Shown here: positions 12,336-22,537 of the stretch, piece after piece
Numbering within the stretch: the stretch's first letter is position 1
How the letters are laid out: every line of letters starts with the position of its first letter
Source of the DNA: Moniliophthora roreri
Taxonomy: Eukaryota > Basidiomycota > Agaricomycetes > Agaricales > Marasmiaceae
NCBI GenBank assembly: GCA_001466705.2
Contig: LATX02000175.1
Location: 248,001 to 312,000 of the forward strand
DNA length: 64,000 bases
Reading direction: 5' to 3'
The notes under the pieces: generated by a model
What the model was told of the DNA's origin: nothing
Databases searched by the model: none
Seen by the model: only the letters and a program-made list of their open reading frames with translations
Made by a program: the position numbers and the translations under genes

Positions 12336-13330
12336 ATGGCGTCACACCAGCTCACAGTCTCTGAGGACCTTTTTCTCAGCATCCTCTCATTTGTTGGCGC
12401 AACTCACGCCGACCTGATTTTCCTGTGGACCACATGTCGCGAGGTCTCTCGTAATTTCAAGTATACAGTGGAACGTCTTTTCATTGCAAGGCACTTGAGG
12501 AAGACATATATCAGGATCGATGTGGGTATGTACGTTTTCAGTCTTGCCTATATTGCTACTCGAACTTTAGGCCTCCAGGAGAAAATAGGACCATGGGTCT
12601 CAATAAGTTTTCTTTGGGAGTCGTGTTCTGCTTTGCTCAGGTAGACCCAGACGACCGCGAGCGAGCGATATTTCGCATTCAAGAGGACTGCCCCGACCAC
12701 TTTAAACCCATGCTTCGGCAACGGTTTGATTCGTTATTCAACCAAGCCGGGAGCCCTGCTCAACAACCTAGAGCTATAGTCCAGATTCGGCGACACGCAA
12801 ACGACACTTCTGTACCAGATATGTTTCCCGACCGGGAGAAGTTGGAGATCAAGGTGAATTGGGTGGGAGTGTATTCAGAATTCTTCAAAGAAGAGAAGGA
12901 ATACACTAGGCGGCTGGAAGTTTTTGTGAGAAGTTCTTTCTTTGTACATCACGTTTACCGGACCTATCGCCATGGAACGCAGATGGACAAACTCGACCAG
13001 AGTGCGACTGAAATGCATCAAAAATTAGAGCTCGGCGAGCTCGATTTGATGTCGTTTCTCCAGTCGGCAGTCGGAACGTTTCCCGATGGTTCTCGAGATC
13101 TCAGGAGAGCTATTCGTGCCGAGCGCATTGCTCGAAATGTCAAGAAGGAGTCCGGCATCGACTGGGATGATTCTGATGATCCTGGCTATCAGAGACTAAA
13201 GGAGATTTCCTTTGCTGTCAGGTTCGACGACCAATACTCCAGCAGCGGTTCCGCATCCGGTGGAGAAACAGAGAATGATGATGACGAAGACAGAGAGGGA
13301 CAGAATGATGGTGGGGAGAAGTCCCGTTGA
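12336..13330 (+). CDS. F-box-like hypothetical protein with acidic C-terminus
   Basis: Model: exons 12336-12525, 12571-12596 (26 nt) and 12641-13330, introns of 45 and 44 nt, 301 aa. The N-terminus LTVSEDLFLSILSFVGA followed by a Trp/Arg-rich segment (LWTTCREVSRNFKYTVERL) resembles the degenerate F-box that opens many basidiomycete proteins, which would recruit SKP1 for ubiquitination. The small middle exon supplies the bridge LQEKIGPW before VDPDDRERAIFRI. The tail is Ser/Gly then Asp/Glu-rich. An alternative is one 119-nt intron skipping the 26-nt exon, which also keeps frame; the short-intron model fits the sizes of other introns here. Substrate unknown. No adjacent functional partner is obvious. 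Confidence 0.6.
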
Positions 13331-13967
13331 TTTCGCACTTTTATCGACGGCGACCTGGCCCTGGCAGACACAGCCAGGGTTTTTGTATACAATGCTGTAC
13401 CACCCTTCAATGTGAGCGGTTATACTGCTCGTTAATCGTCGACTTGAGAAGACTCCTCTGATTGGAATTTCCCTGACGCCGTCATTGCTTCTCTAGATGA
13501 ATTGGAATGTATCTCGATCGCGCTGGGAAGTCGCTCGGGTGACAACTCTGGAAGATAAACCGTTTTCTATCTGCCCAGCTTGTATACGGACAAATGCTGG
13601 AGTGATCACGGACTTTTCATCGTTAGAATTGCAGGCCCCGGTTCCTACTTTTTCCCAAACCAGTAGCACGCTTGTCGTGTTCGTCTTGATCGGACGGTTG
13701 GCTTCGCTGTTGACGCTACTCCAATTGCTACCTCCAAGTTTCTCGAGCTCACGTTCAGAACCAAGCCGGTTACCACTAGGCCGATATCTATTGGATGATC
13801 TCGGCCATATGGTTTGGAGTATGAGGAGTTAGTACAGCTTGAACCATTCTAGAGCGTGCTTCTTCTTGGCAGACAAAGGGCCGGCATCAAGTTCTATATT
13901 CAGTCTGAGTATCATGATACCGTACGCCGTATCTACGAGTGCAAATAGCGTTCTAGTCCTTTAGTCG
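13331..13967. other. stretch without a supported gene
   Basis: Roughly 640 bp. A plus-strand frame from 13497 to 13832 reads 111 codons without similarity I can name and without good splice sites; it may be a decayed gene piece. Also contains the 3' end of the minus-strand hypothetical gene. Confidence 0.35.
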
Positions 13968-14378
13968 CTACTTTTTACAGGGTGGTGCATTGATTTCAAT
14001 ATCCGAATCCCCAGATTCGTGTGACGCCTTCCGCTTCCTCCTAGAACTAAATTCTATCTCCTCCGGCAGTGACATCTCAATGTCCCCATCAGCGTCCGTT
14101 GCAGCCGGGTGCTGCGATTTTCGTTCATCCATGCCGGAAACTACGTCCATCTCGACCATCACCGTCGCATCCTGCACCACGCCAGGCGCTAAAGTCAGCT
14201 TCGCCATATACGACTCGGCCCACTTCATGTTTTTGACATTGATACTGTCTTCCTTTTCCCCAGGGACTCGGAGCATGCGACTGTACTCGCTATAGTAAGG
14301 TTCCATGGTTGAGTAGGCCTCGGGTTGCGCGCCGCTACCCTCCATTTTCCTGGCCGCAGGGTTGTTGTGGTTTGGCAT
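13968..14378 (-). CDS. hypothetical acidic/basic nuclear-like protein
   Basis: Single open frame of about 136 aa starting at MPNHNNPAARKMEGS; an upstream in-frame Met would add 19 less plausible residues. Composition is polar, with acidic patches (DADGDIEMSLPEEIEF, GDSDIEI) around a basic cluster SSRRKRKASHES that could be a nuclear localisation signal, and a CKK end. No domain recognised. It lies tail-side of the broken SNF5 copy, convergent with nothing. Real coding status is plausible from composition but unproven. Confidence 0.4.
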   Translation of the reverse strand: MPNHNNPAARKMEGSGAQPEAYSTMEPYYSEYSRMLRVPGEKEDSINVKNMKWAESYMAKLTLAPGVVQDATVMVEMDVVSGMDERKSQHPAATDADGDIEMSLPEEIEFSSRRKRKASHESGDSDIEINAPPCKK

Positions 14379-14449
14379 GGTTGTAGAAGTGAGAAGGACT
14401 GTTAGCGTGACAAGATCGCGACCCTCGTAAATCATTCATATGACACAAG

Positions 14450-15100
14450 ATTCCCATGGGCATGTATACGTATGTAAGCGAAGCAGGTGAACGGGAAGCG
14501 AGCAGTTCAAATAGTTAGAATTTCAAAAACCATATTCACTACATCAAGCACAACAGCTCTCGAGATATTGAAGAAAATCAGTATAACAGTACAAGAGAAA
14601 CAAGCATTCCAATCATCGGCCTGTCGCCCAAAATAGATTTCAGGATGAATTGTTCAATCTTACTCAAGCCACCCGCAGCGTCAGAGTTTTGCAGATAGTC
14701 GTTTGGGTGGGGCCCTACTAGTGGGCGGTGTAGTTGGTTCTAAGTCTGACCTTTCATCGACCCTTCATCTATGTAGTCTGTTCCTCAGATGCACCTCGAA
14801 ATTGGACAATGTTTTGTCAGGGCCCGGTTTATATAACCGGCGTTATTGCAAAGGGATCAGTGCCTGTCGGAAGAACGGGAGAAGAGTATACAATACATAC
14901 CTTCCCAGGGGAGTCCATGCATTTGATTCTCCATTCGGCGGTAGCACCAGTATTCACCTTTCTTGGTACCAGCTTAAATCTATCTTTCGGGTGTTTTGCT
15001 TTGAGCCACTTGTATCGCAACAATGAGCCATTGTGGTGGCTGCGATTGAAGGATACGTCAATGGTGCCAACAACAGTGACGGGAAAACGTACTCCAATTC
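14450..15100 (-). pseudogene. broken tandem copy of the SNF5 3' end
   Basis: The DNA aligns with the last two SNF5 exons, the introns between and before them, and the 3' flank of the functional gene at 15590-16190. Conserved pieces: the acceptor context TTCAATCGCAG before CCACCACAATGGCTCA, then in shifted frame KHPKDRFKLVPRKVNTGA and TAEWRIKCMDSPGK, then PGPDKTLSNFEVHL. Lesions: one extra A in an A-run of the penultimate exon shifts the frame, the IKC.DCPGK cysteine block has lost a Cys (DSPGK), and the last exon has a TGA where the parent has CAA. Because introns are retained, this is a DNA-level duplication, not a retrocopy. It would not make a SWI/SNF subunit; residual transcription cannot be excluded. 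Confidence 0.85.
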
Positions 15101-15830
15101 TAGTGGGAAGCACGGCGCTGGAAGGCGGCGTTGAGTCCTCCCCTATAATTCCTTTCAACTCTCTTCTGCATTATCTTCCCACCATTGCTGCAATGCCATA
15201 CTCTGTCCGACTCCGGCTCCCCGGTTACCTGGCATGCAGGCACGATGGGCCGACTCGAAGCTGCCACTGTATTACTACGCATCTTCGAAAATCTCGACCA
15301 TGACAGTCGTGTCTTCCACTCGAAACCACTTTGACATGAGCGATTCAGTGTTTTGGGTGGTTGGCGATTTTCCCCGTCTCCAGAAACACGATTATATTCA
15401 GTACCGTAAAGCTTCGGGTCGGGCAGGTTTTTGCTGAAGGTCACTACCGGCTGATTTCCCAGCTGCTATGTCCTTGTAGTTCGTAGTTAAGATGAATGAT
15501 TCAATAGCGCCCTAGTTGAACTGACATGCTATTAGTGAGTATGCGCTATTTCAAACTCCGCGACTGGAGAGCGCTTTGATCACAACCCAAGATTCCCATG
15601 CATGTGCCCTCCTCACTGAGAAGACCATGTCTGAGGTATTGGTGAGCGAGAAGCATGTAGAATTCCGCAAAGCCATAGTTACAAAATCAAACAAAACAGA
15701 TATCGAGATACGGAAAAGATTGGTATAACAATACAGGAGAAAGAAAAAAAAACAAATCGAAAGCTTTTGGGCCATCAAGCTGACGCCAAGACATAAAAAC
15801 AACAACAGAGTAAGATGTCCATAAGATTTT

Positions 15831-18800
15831 TCAATCCCCTCCCAGCCTTTCGTCGACTCTTTGCCTATGTTGTCTATTCTTCAGATGCACTTCGAAATTG
15901 GATAACGTTTCGCCGGGCCCAGGTTTGTACAACTGGTGATAACACAAGAGGTCAATACCCCATTGACAAAACGAAAGAACGGGAGAAGAACATACCTTCC
16001 CAGGACAGTCTATGCACTTGATTCTCCATTCGGCTGTAGTACCAGCATTAACTTTCCTCAATACGACCTCAAATTTATCTTTTGGGTATTTGCTTTGAGT
16101 CGCTTGCATTGCACCAGTGAGCCATTGTGGAGGCTGCGATTGAATAATACGTCGTTAGAACCAATTCTCGTTACAGAAAATGTATCATACCCAAGTCTTC
16201 GAGGAAGGAGGTACATCGGTGGAAGGGGGCGCGGAGTCACTAACGCCTGCAATATCTGCTTCTTCTTCCTTTTGCTTTGTTTTATCTTTATCCTCGTCGG
16301 CAGGGGGCTCGGGCGGGACACTGTCTTCCTTCTCCTTCTCCCTCTCCTTCTCCCTCTCCCTCTCCCTCTCCTTCTCCTTCTCCTTCTCCTTCTCCTTTTC
16401 CTTCTCCTTCTCCTTGCCGTTGACCTTGCCAACCTTCATCGCTAATGGGCTTTCTGAAGCACTGGAAACTGTCGATACAGGTGATGCGGCTCGTTCTCGT
16501 TCAATCTCCTTCTTCCTCAACACAGGCGTCGACGGCTCCGACGAGGGTGTAGCAGCAGCCGAATTCTGTTGCGCACGTAAAGCTGCGGCACCACCCTTGC
16601 GTTTAGCGATCGTCTTTGCAATCTCCGTCTCACGTTTCTGGTTCGAGTGGAAATCGGGATCGGTGTTATACTCCACAGGCCGTGGGCGGCGGTGACGGTG
16701 CCAATATTTACCTTCAACATGTGTCAGCACGGCGAAAAGAAAAGGATAAATAGATGCAATGTGCTTACCGCAAGTGCCACACTGACTCTTATCACCCAGC
16801 GGTCCTTTCCTCCGACCGATCGCGATAGATTCGGGACATCCACAGTTGCTACAATGCCAGACTCCATCAATCCAATTGGGATGTTGTCCATCAGCGAATT
16901 CCTTCTCCTTTGCTTCCCTGCCCGACTCCCTCGTCTTCCTTACGGGCGCAACCGTCCGGTTTGAAACCGGAGCGGCACTCGCGCGCGATGCCGGCGGCTC
17001 ACCCGAGGAAACTGCACCCTCCATAGCAGTGGATGCAGTCGGAGCACGGACCTTGGCCCGAGGTTTAAGTATCTCTGGAGGAACTGGCGGTGATTTGTAG
17101 AGACCCTTGGGTATCGGCTTCTTTTCTTTGACTGGCTGCGGCGGCACAGGAGCGCTCTGCACGGGCATGGGTAACGTTACCTGTCCCATAATAGGACTGC
17201 TACCATTCTCAGAAGCAACCATGTTCGCAATTGTCAAGCTGGCAGCGGCAGCAGCAGCTCGTCGTACAGGTCCTCCAGTGCCGATTGCGCCAACGCCAGA
17301 ACCCAAAGATGCTGGATCCACTTCTGGGAAGCCAATCGCAGGCGTTCGAGCTGTACGAAGAGGATCGCGGTCTGGGAGGTTGACACCCCTTCTTCCACGT
17401 GTATTCCGTTTCCGGCGTTTGAGGTTGGAGCTAAACTCTTTCTCATTTCTCTCCAACTCGCCGTCCGAAAGGTAGTTGAGTAGAGGCGTGTAGGACTGGA
17501 TTTCATCGGGTGGATGTACGGAAGATGAGAGTGGAGGAAGGAAAGCGGAACGAAGATCGTCGTCAGTGATACTTGCCATGCCGGTCAAGCCACCAGTCAA
17601 GAAGAGAGATTTTTGGTATGTTTGAACTTGTTCGCGAATCGAGTGTGCAATCGCCGTTCTGTTTGAAGGGTCGTCAACGCAAAAGATGACGACATGTTTG
17701 GAAATGCGGTTACCTGAACTCGCCACCTAGCCCCAAATCTCGAGTATAGACCTCTGCAAACTTCTCGGCTTCCTCAACCGAATCGATATCCCATTCAAAC
17801 TGATCGTCAAGTTTTATCGAACCAACGGTGATGTCCAACTAGTCGTTCCATTATCAGCTCTCGAACGCTTTGCATCAATCATTCACCGAGCTCACCTTGA
17901 TCAGAATACGCATATCATCTTGCATTTTGCTCTCATCGCATTCACGAGCGAGTTCTTCCACAGACTGCGGCCGATCTTCTCTTTCATCATCAGCCATATT
18001 GACATCCTCGTCCTGATTCAACCTTCTCTTTTTCTTCTTGGCTCCGTTTTCACTAGATGCCCACACTCGCTTCCTCCAACCTTCCCACCATTTGGCGTCT
18101 TTAGTCTCCATCAACTTGCCGCTTTCGATTGTGACTTCACCAATAAATTCATCATCATGGAACTTGGCCGAATGAGACCTGAAATCGCCCAACTGGTCTT
18201 GAATGATTCTGACGATCTGACCATGGTAGTTTGGTGCGAGATTGTAGTCCTCGACAAGTGATTGAGCAAAAGCTTCGGGCGTTACTACTGGGTCTACAAT
18301 AAGAAGGAAAAAAACCATCATATTCAGTACCCACAATATGTTCAAAATTTCGTGTACGCTTACCGTTCACATTCCAAACAAACGTATCCCTCATTTTATA
18401 ATGCGGATCCACATCAAATTCCAACCTGATAGGAACGAGCTGTTCGGGTATATTTGCTTCTTCTTCCGTGAGTCGTCGTGGTCTAGCACCGAATTAGCCA
18501 TCTCGCAAAAAAGAAAAAGAATAAAAATAAAAAAACATATTACTTACAACTTCAACCCCTCTCTCCTAAGCGGTCCTTTTTGCGCATGTCTCCCTCGTTC
18601 TCTCGCTCTTTCATGATCTCTCCTCCTCACATAATTCCCTGGATACCTCACATCAAACCTCTCGGTAGCACCAGCGGCAAGAATCCTCTTCCATCTCCCA
18701 GTCTTCTCCCAACGGTTACTATTTTGCATCGGTGCAGCCTTTTCCCACCATGCACCCCCAACGCTACCCAATCCAGCAATACCACCCAGCCCACGTACCT

Positions 18801-21273
18801 CATTCTCAAATCGTGCTTGAGAGGCTTTATACGTAGCTTCGTAAGCCTTGTCAATTTGAATCCATTCTTTGATTTGTTTGATCTCCTTGGCGTCGAGAGG
18901 TGGAATGGTTTTATCGCTCCCTGCGAGTGGGACGGGAGTTACTTTTGTAACGGCAGGGTTCAGTGTGACTGAAGTAGGTAAAGGAGGTGGGTGTTGAAGA
19001 CGTGTGAGACCTGGTCCTGGGATAGATGAAGGTGTTTGCTGTTGAGGTGTTTGGGGAGGTTGTTGCTGAGGACTAGGTTGAGAAGCAGAAGCGGGAGCGG
19101 GTGTTGGCGTGGAAGCGGCGGTTGGCGTAGGTTGTGTTTGTGAAGAGGGAGGTACACTTCCTGATCCGGGTTGTGGAAGTGCTGGAGGAGGTACACTAGG
19201 CGCCTGACTTGGAGCTCTTGTAGGTGTTTGAGGCGGCATGCTCATTCCACCAGTGCTCATTTGAGAACTTGGGCTTTCGAGAGCATCTATGCTACTCGGC
19301 CCAAGGGAAGGCATACGTTGTCCAGATGAAGAGACAGGTTTGCCCATTCCGCCAGGCATACCACCCATCATGCCAGAGCCAGAACCGGGAGGAGGAAGAG
19401 AGCCTTGTCGTTGAGTGTCGGGAGTTGGAATTTGGATTTGAGACTGGCTTGGTGCACTCGGAGGAGGCATCGAGCCGTGACGCATACCACCCATTGGACC
19501 CATGTTCAGATTCATGCCCATGGAAGGATTCTGACCCATAGAAGGACCCATGCCGCCACCCATGCCGCCACCCATATTCATACCACCCATGTTCATATTG
19601 CTCTGAGCATTACCTGCGCTCGGAGGTCGAGCACCCATATTCGGGGCAGTCACCATACCGTTTACGGGAATCTGAGGTTCAGAAGGTTTCCTCTTCAACG
19701 CAGGACCTTGACCGTGTGATAAAGAGTGAGAATCTGAATGAGCAGGCGAAGCTGGTGGTGGTGAGTGTTGATGGGGTTGGATTTGCATACCAGGCGTGCC
19801 GCCAGGCATCATGCCGATTTGAGAATGGGGCGTACTAGGCATCTGAGGAGTTCCGGGTGGTTTCATCATACCGGGTTGTGATGAAGGTGGATACCCGCCA
19901 TTCATTGTCGGTGTACCGGGTGGGACCATATCACTACCAGAAAGGCTCATAGCCCGACTTGGAGGTCTACCGACACCAAGATTAGGACCAAGACTAGGTG
20001 AGCTCGGTACGCGACCGTGTCCTGTGCCGGGGCGGCCCATCGACATTGCGGTACCAGGCCGAGATACAGACGCTGGTCGTGGAGGTGGAGGCATCATTTC
20101 AGAGTGGTGCGAAGCTGATGACAGTGGACGTTCATGGGGCTGTTGTTGTGGCTGCTGTGGTAAACCTTGGTTCTGACCGGCACCCATGCCCATAGCGGAC
20201 TGGATTCCACCTTGCATTCCGCCGCCTTGCATCCCACCGCCTTGCATCGGACCACCACTGCCAACAGGTTGTCCCATTGGAGGAGACTGCTGCATACCGG
20301 GTTGACCTTGGTTTTGGTTCTGGTTCTGACCGCCGGCTTGTCCGCCTTGTTGCTGACGTTGCACTCGCTCCTGTACAATCGCCCAAGCTCTCTGCATAAC
20401 CGAGTTTCGTTCATGAGGTGGCAAGTTCCTGTACTGCTCTGTGGTATAACCCATGTGCCCGATGGCGCCATAGAGCATTGCTTGAGCCTGTGCTTGAGTA
20501 GGCATGTTGGGATTGGGATTCTGGGGCTGAGACGAAGGATTTTGGGAAGGAAGAGGCTGAGATTGAGGTTGAGGTTGCGAACCGTGTAAATGACCATGTT
20601 GACTCTGAGGATTCTGAGGCGAAGAGGGCGTCATTCCACCGGACATGCCCATACCACCTCCCATCGAGTTCATGCCCATGTTACCCATGTTACCCATGTT
20701 CATTGCGTTCTGGTTCATCATTCCTGGATTCTGATAGCCCATGCTCGTTCCGGGACGATCTGGAGCCATGCCGCCACCTGAACCTGGATAGTTCATGCGG
20801 GGCTGCTGCTGAGGGTGTTGATGCATTTGGGCACGGTTCATGTTGATATTCATGTTGGGATTGCCACTGCTCATGCCAGGCATTCCGCCCATATTGGTCA
20901 TGTTGGCCATTCCACCCATACTGCCCATGGTGTTCATGTTGCCCATACTTGCGGCCATTCCACCCATATTGCCCATATTCATGCCCATACCAGCCATACT
21001 ACCACCACCCATGTTGTTCATCCCGCCCATTCCCATGTTTCCTGGCATTCCCATTCCCATGTTGCCGCCCATGTTACCGCCCATGCTGCCAGGCATACCG
21101 CCACCCATGTTATTCATGGCTGCACCGCTCATACCACCCATACCAGACATACTATTGCCCATCGCACCGCCCATTCCTCCCATGCCCATTCCCATTCCGC
21201 CAGGACCCATACCACCCATAGCCATCGAGTTCAAGCCCGGGCTAGGCTGGAACTGCTGCTGGTTTGGGTGCAT
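15831..21273 (-). CDS. SNF5: SNF5/SMARCB1-type core subunit of SWI/SNF chromatin remodeller, with GATA finger
   Basis: Eight exons (21273-18548, 18482-18364, 18293-17896, 17838-17714, 17658-16769, 16711-16191, 16133-15996, 15932-15831) keep frame for about 1,672 aa. Residues 1-850 are low complexity: Met/Gly repeats (GGMGMGMGG), then Gln/Pro-rich. The SNF5 domain (about 915-1145) shows PEQLVPIRLEFDV, RDTFVWNVN, then the two repeats ending in LDITVGSIKLDDQFEWDI and GLGGEFRTAIAHSIREQ. A GATA-type finger follows (about 1392-1432): WHCSNC then CGTCGKYWHRHRRPRP. Next comes a Lys/Glu repeat, then a conserved tail EWRIKCIDCPGKLYKPGPG and SNFEVHLKNRQHRQR. SNF5 helps SWI/SNF slide nucleosomes in the nucleus. 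The long N-terminus and the finger are common in fungal homologues, shorter in animals. A decayed copy of the tail lies downstream at 14450-15100. Confidence 0.95.
16320..16422 (-). repeat. hexanucleotide-like (K/R)E coding repeat inside SNF5
   Basis: On the plus strand the tract is CTCCTT/CTCTCC units; read on minus it encodes alternating Lys-Glu then Arg-Glu pairs over about 30 residues. It is in frame and probably a charged single helix or linker, but is slippage-prone and likely length-variable between strains. Confidence 0.85.
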
Positions 21274-22411
21274 CTACACACACAACCTAGATAGAGGATT
21301 AGGACGGTGAGAACGCGACAAAAGACGACGAACGCGCTTAGCTGGACCCAAAAAGTAAGATTATGTGGTGGCTGTGGGGGAATTATACATGAGGGGACGG
21401 GACACGTGGGATGGACTGGAATAACATACGATGCTTGGGGGGAAAGGGACAAAAAAGATGGGACTCGACTATGAGAACGAGACTTGAATCAGTGGCTGTG
21501 CGGGAAAAAGGAAGGAGGGGTGGGGGGGACAAGTCAAAAAGTGAGAACCGCGGAATGTAAACATGTAAGCTCGGGACTTTCGGGAGGAGTAGTGGGGAGA
21601 TGGAAACAGTTGGAGTACATACCTTGACTTGGAAAGCTCGGTCCGACGGAGGAAGGAATTAAAAAAAGAAAGGAAAAGAAAAATTAAAAAAGCGGAGCGG
21701 AGATGTCGAAGCGGAGATGTCGTCGATTCGACAAACGAGTCAAGTTTCGTGGCTAATCGCCCAACTTTTTTCGTTTGGTTGGCGTTGGTCTCACACAGCA
21801 ATCAGTCCTGTCACACAATGTCACCCAACCTGTGACTTTGACGTGGCTGTGTGTGGTCACGAGCACGCTACACACTATGGTGCGTATAGGCACACACACA
21901 CTCGATAGTACGGGACACTTGCATCCGTTCATCCATTACAATACTCGCGCATCCGTTCGCTATCACAAAATTCCCGATCAAGATCCCCATGTCCTCCTCG
22001 GTCCCATGCTCTCGGACTCGGAATATCATTGGGTCAACGCTAAATTCCTCTGGATTCTGCAAGGTACGTTATATACCCATGCCAACCCGAGACCCTTTAT
22101 TCTCCATGCTTCTCACTCCCACTCCCTCTATCCCATGCGTCTCGGCCGCAGTCAGATGCAATCTTGCCGATTTCATCATCGACATCGTGGCTTTCCACCT
22201 CGAACGCAGTACACACACAAACACACATACACTTGCCTCAAAAACGCCTAGTACACAGCCACGTACGCCGCGCTCTTCGACGCTTCCGAACCTTCGGCAC
22301 CTCGTATCTCGTATCTCGTAGCACCTGTCCACCTGCTAGCTTGCCGCTTCCCATGCACATCAGATTCAAATCAACACAATACATCACCTGCACTTTGCTT
22401 CCCTTCCCTTG
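21274..22411. other. SNF5 upstream region
   Basis: About 1.1 kb upstream of the SNF5 start. It holds purine-rich and CA/CAC-rich low-complexity tracts and no supported coding gene; the promoter and 5' UTR of SNF5 must lie here. Many short open frames on both strands are composition artefacts. Confidence 0.4.
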
Positions 22412-22537
22412 GCCCGCCTGGTCTAGTGGTGACTCTCTCGCACCAAGCCCATGTCCACATGCTTACCTCTTATGACCTCTGAGAAAAAAAGATTATCACA
22501 TACTTGCGAGAGCTGGGTTCAAATCCCAGGGTGGGCT
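22412..22537 (+). tRNA. split tRNA-like Pol III gene, isotype not assigned
   Basis: Acceptor halves GCCCGCC (22412-22418) and GGTGGGC (22530-22536) pair over seven positions with one G-U. An A-box-like D arm (TGGTCTAGTGG) and a perfect T arm CTGGG-TTCAAAT-CCCAG (B box) are present, and a T6 terminator sits at 22548-22553. Between them an 8-bp stem CTCTCGCA / TGCGAGAG encloses about 60 nt, so the gene has an intron or insertion in the anticodon region. The stem resembles tRNA-Pro, but no normal anticodon loop with U33 can be drawn, so it may be a tRNA pseudogene or tRNA-derived element. Transcription by Pol III is likely; decoding function is uncertain. Confidence 0.5.

Noticed and set aside
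12522..12640. Single 119-nt intron in the F-box-like gene
   Set aside because: Keeps frame, but two short introns around a 26-nt exon fit better with intron sizes in the window.
15100..15444. WHCSN in a minus frame, suggesting a second GATA finger in the SNF5 duplicate
   Set aside because: Only five residues match and the rest of the finger is missing; not counted as part of the duplication.
16058..16432. Arg-rich minus frame and Leu/Phe-rich plus frames at the KE repeat
   Set aside because: Shadows of the CTCCTT repeat that codes Lys-Glu in the true SNF5 frame.
20590..21310. Long plus-strand frames rich in His/Thr or Pro/Ile opposite SNF5
   Set aside because: They are the antisense of the Met/Gly repeat exon; repeat composition keeps all frames open.
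22412..22537. tRNA-Pro call
   Set aside because: The anticodon stem resembles tRNA-Pro, but no NGG anticodon with U33 can be placed in the loop.
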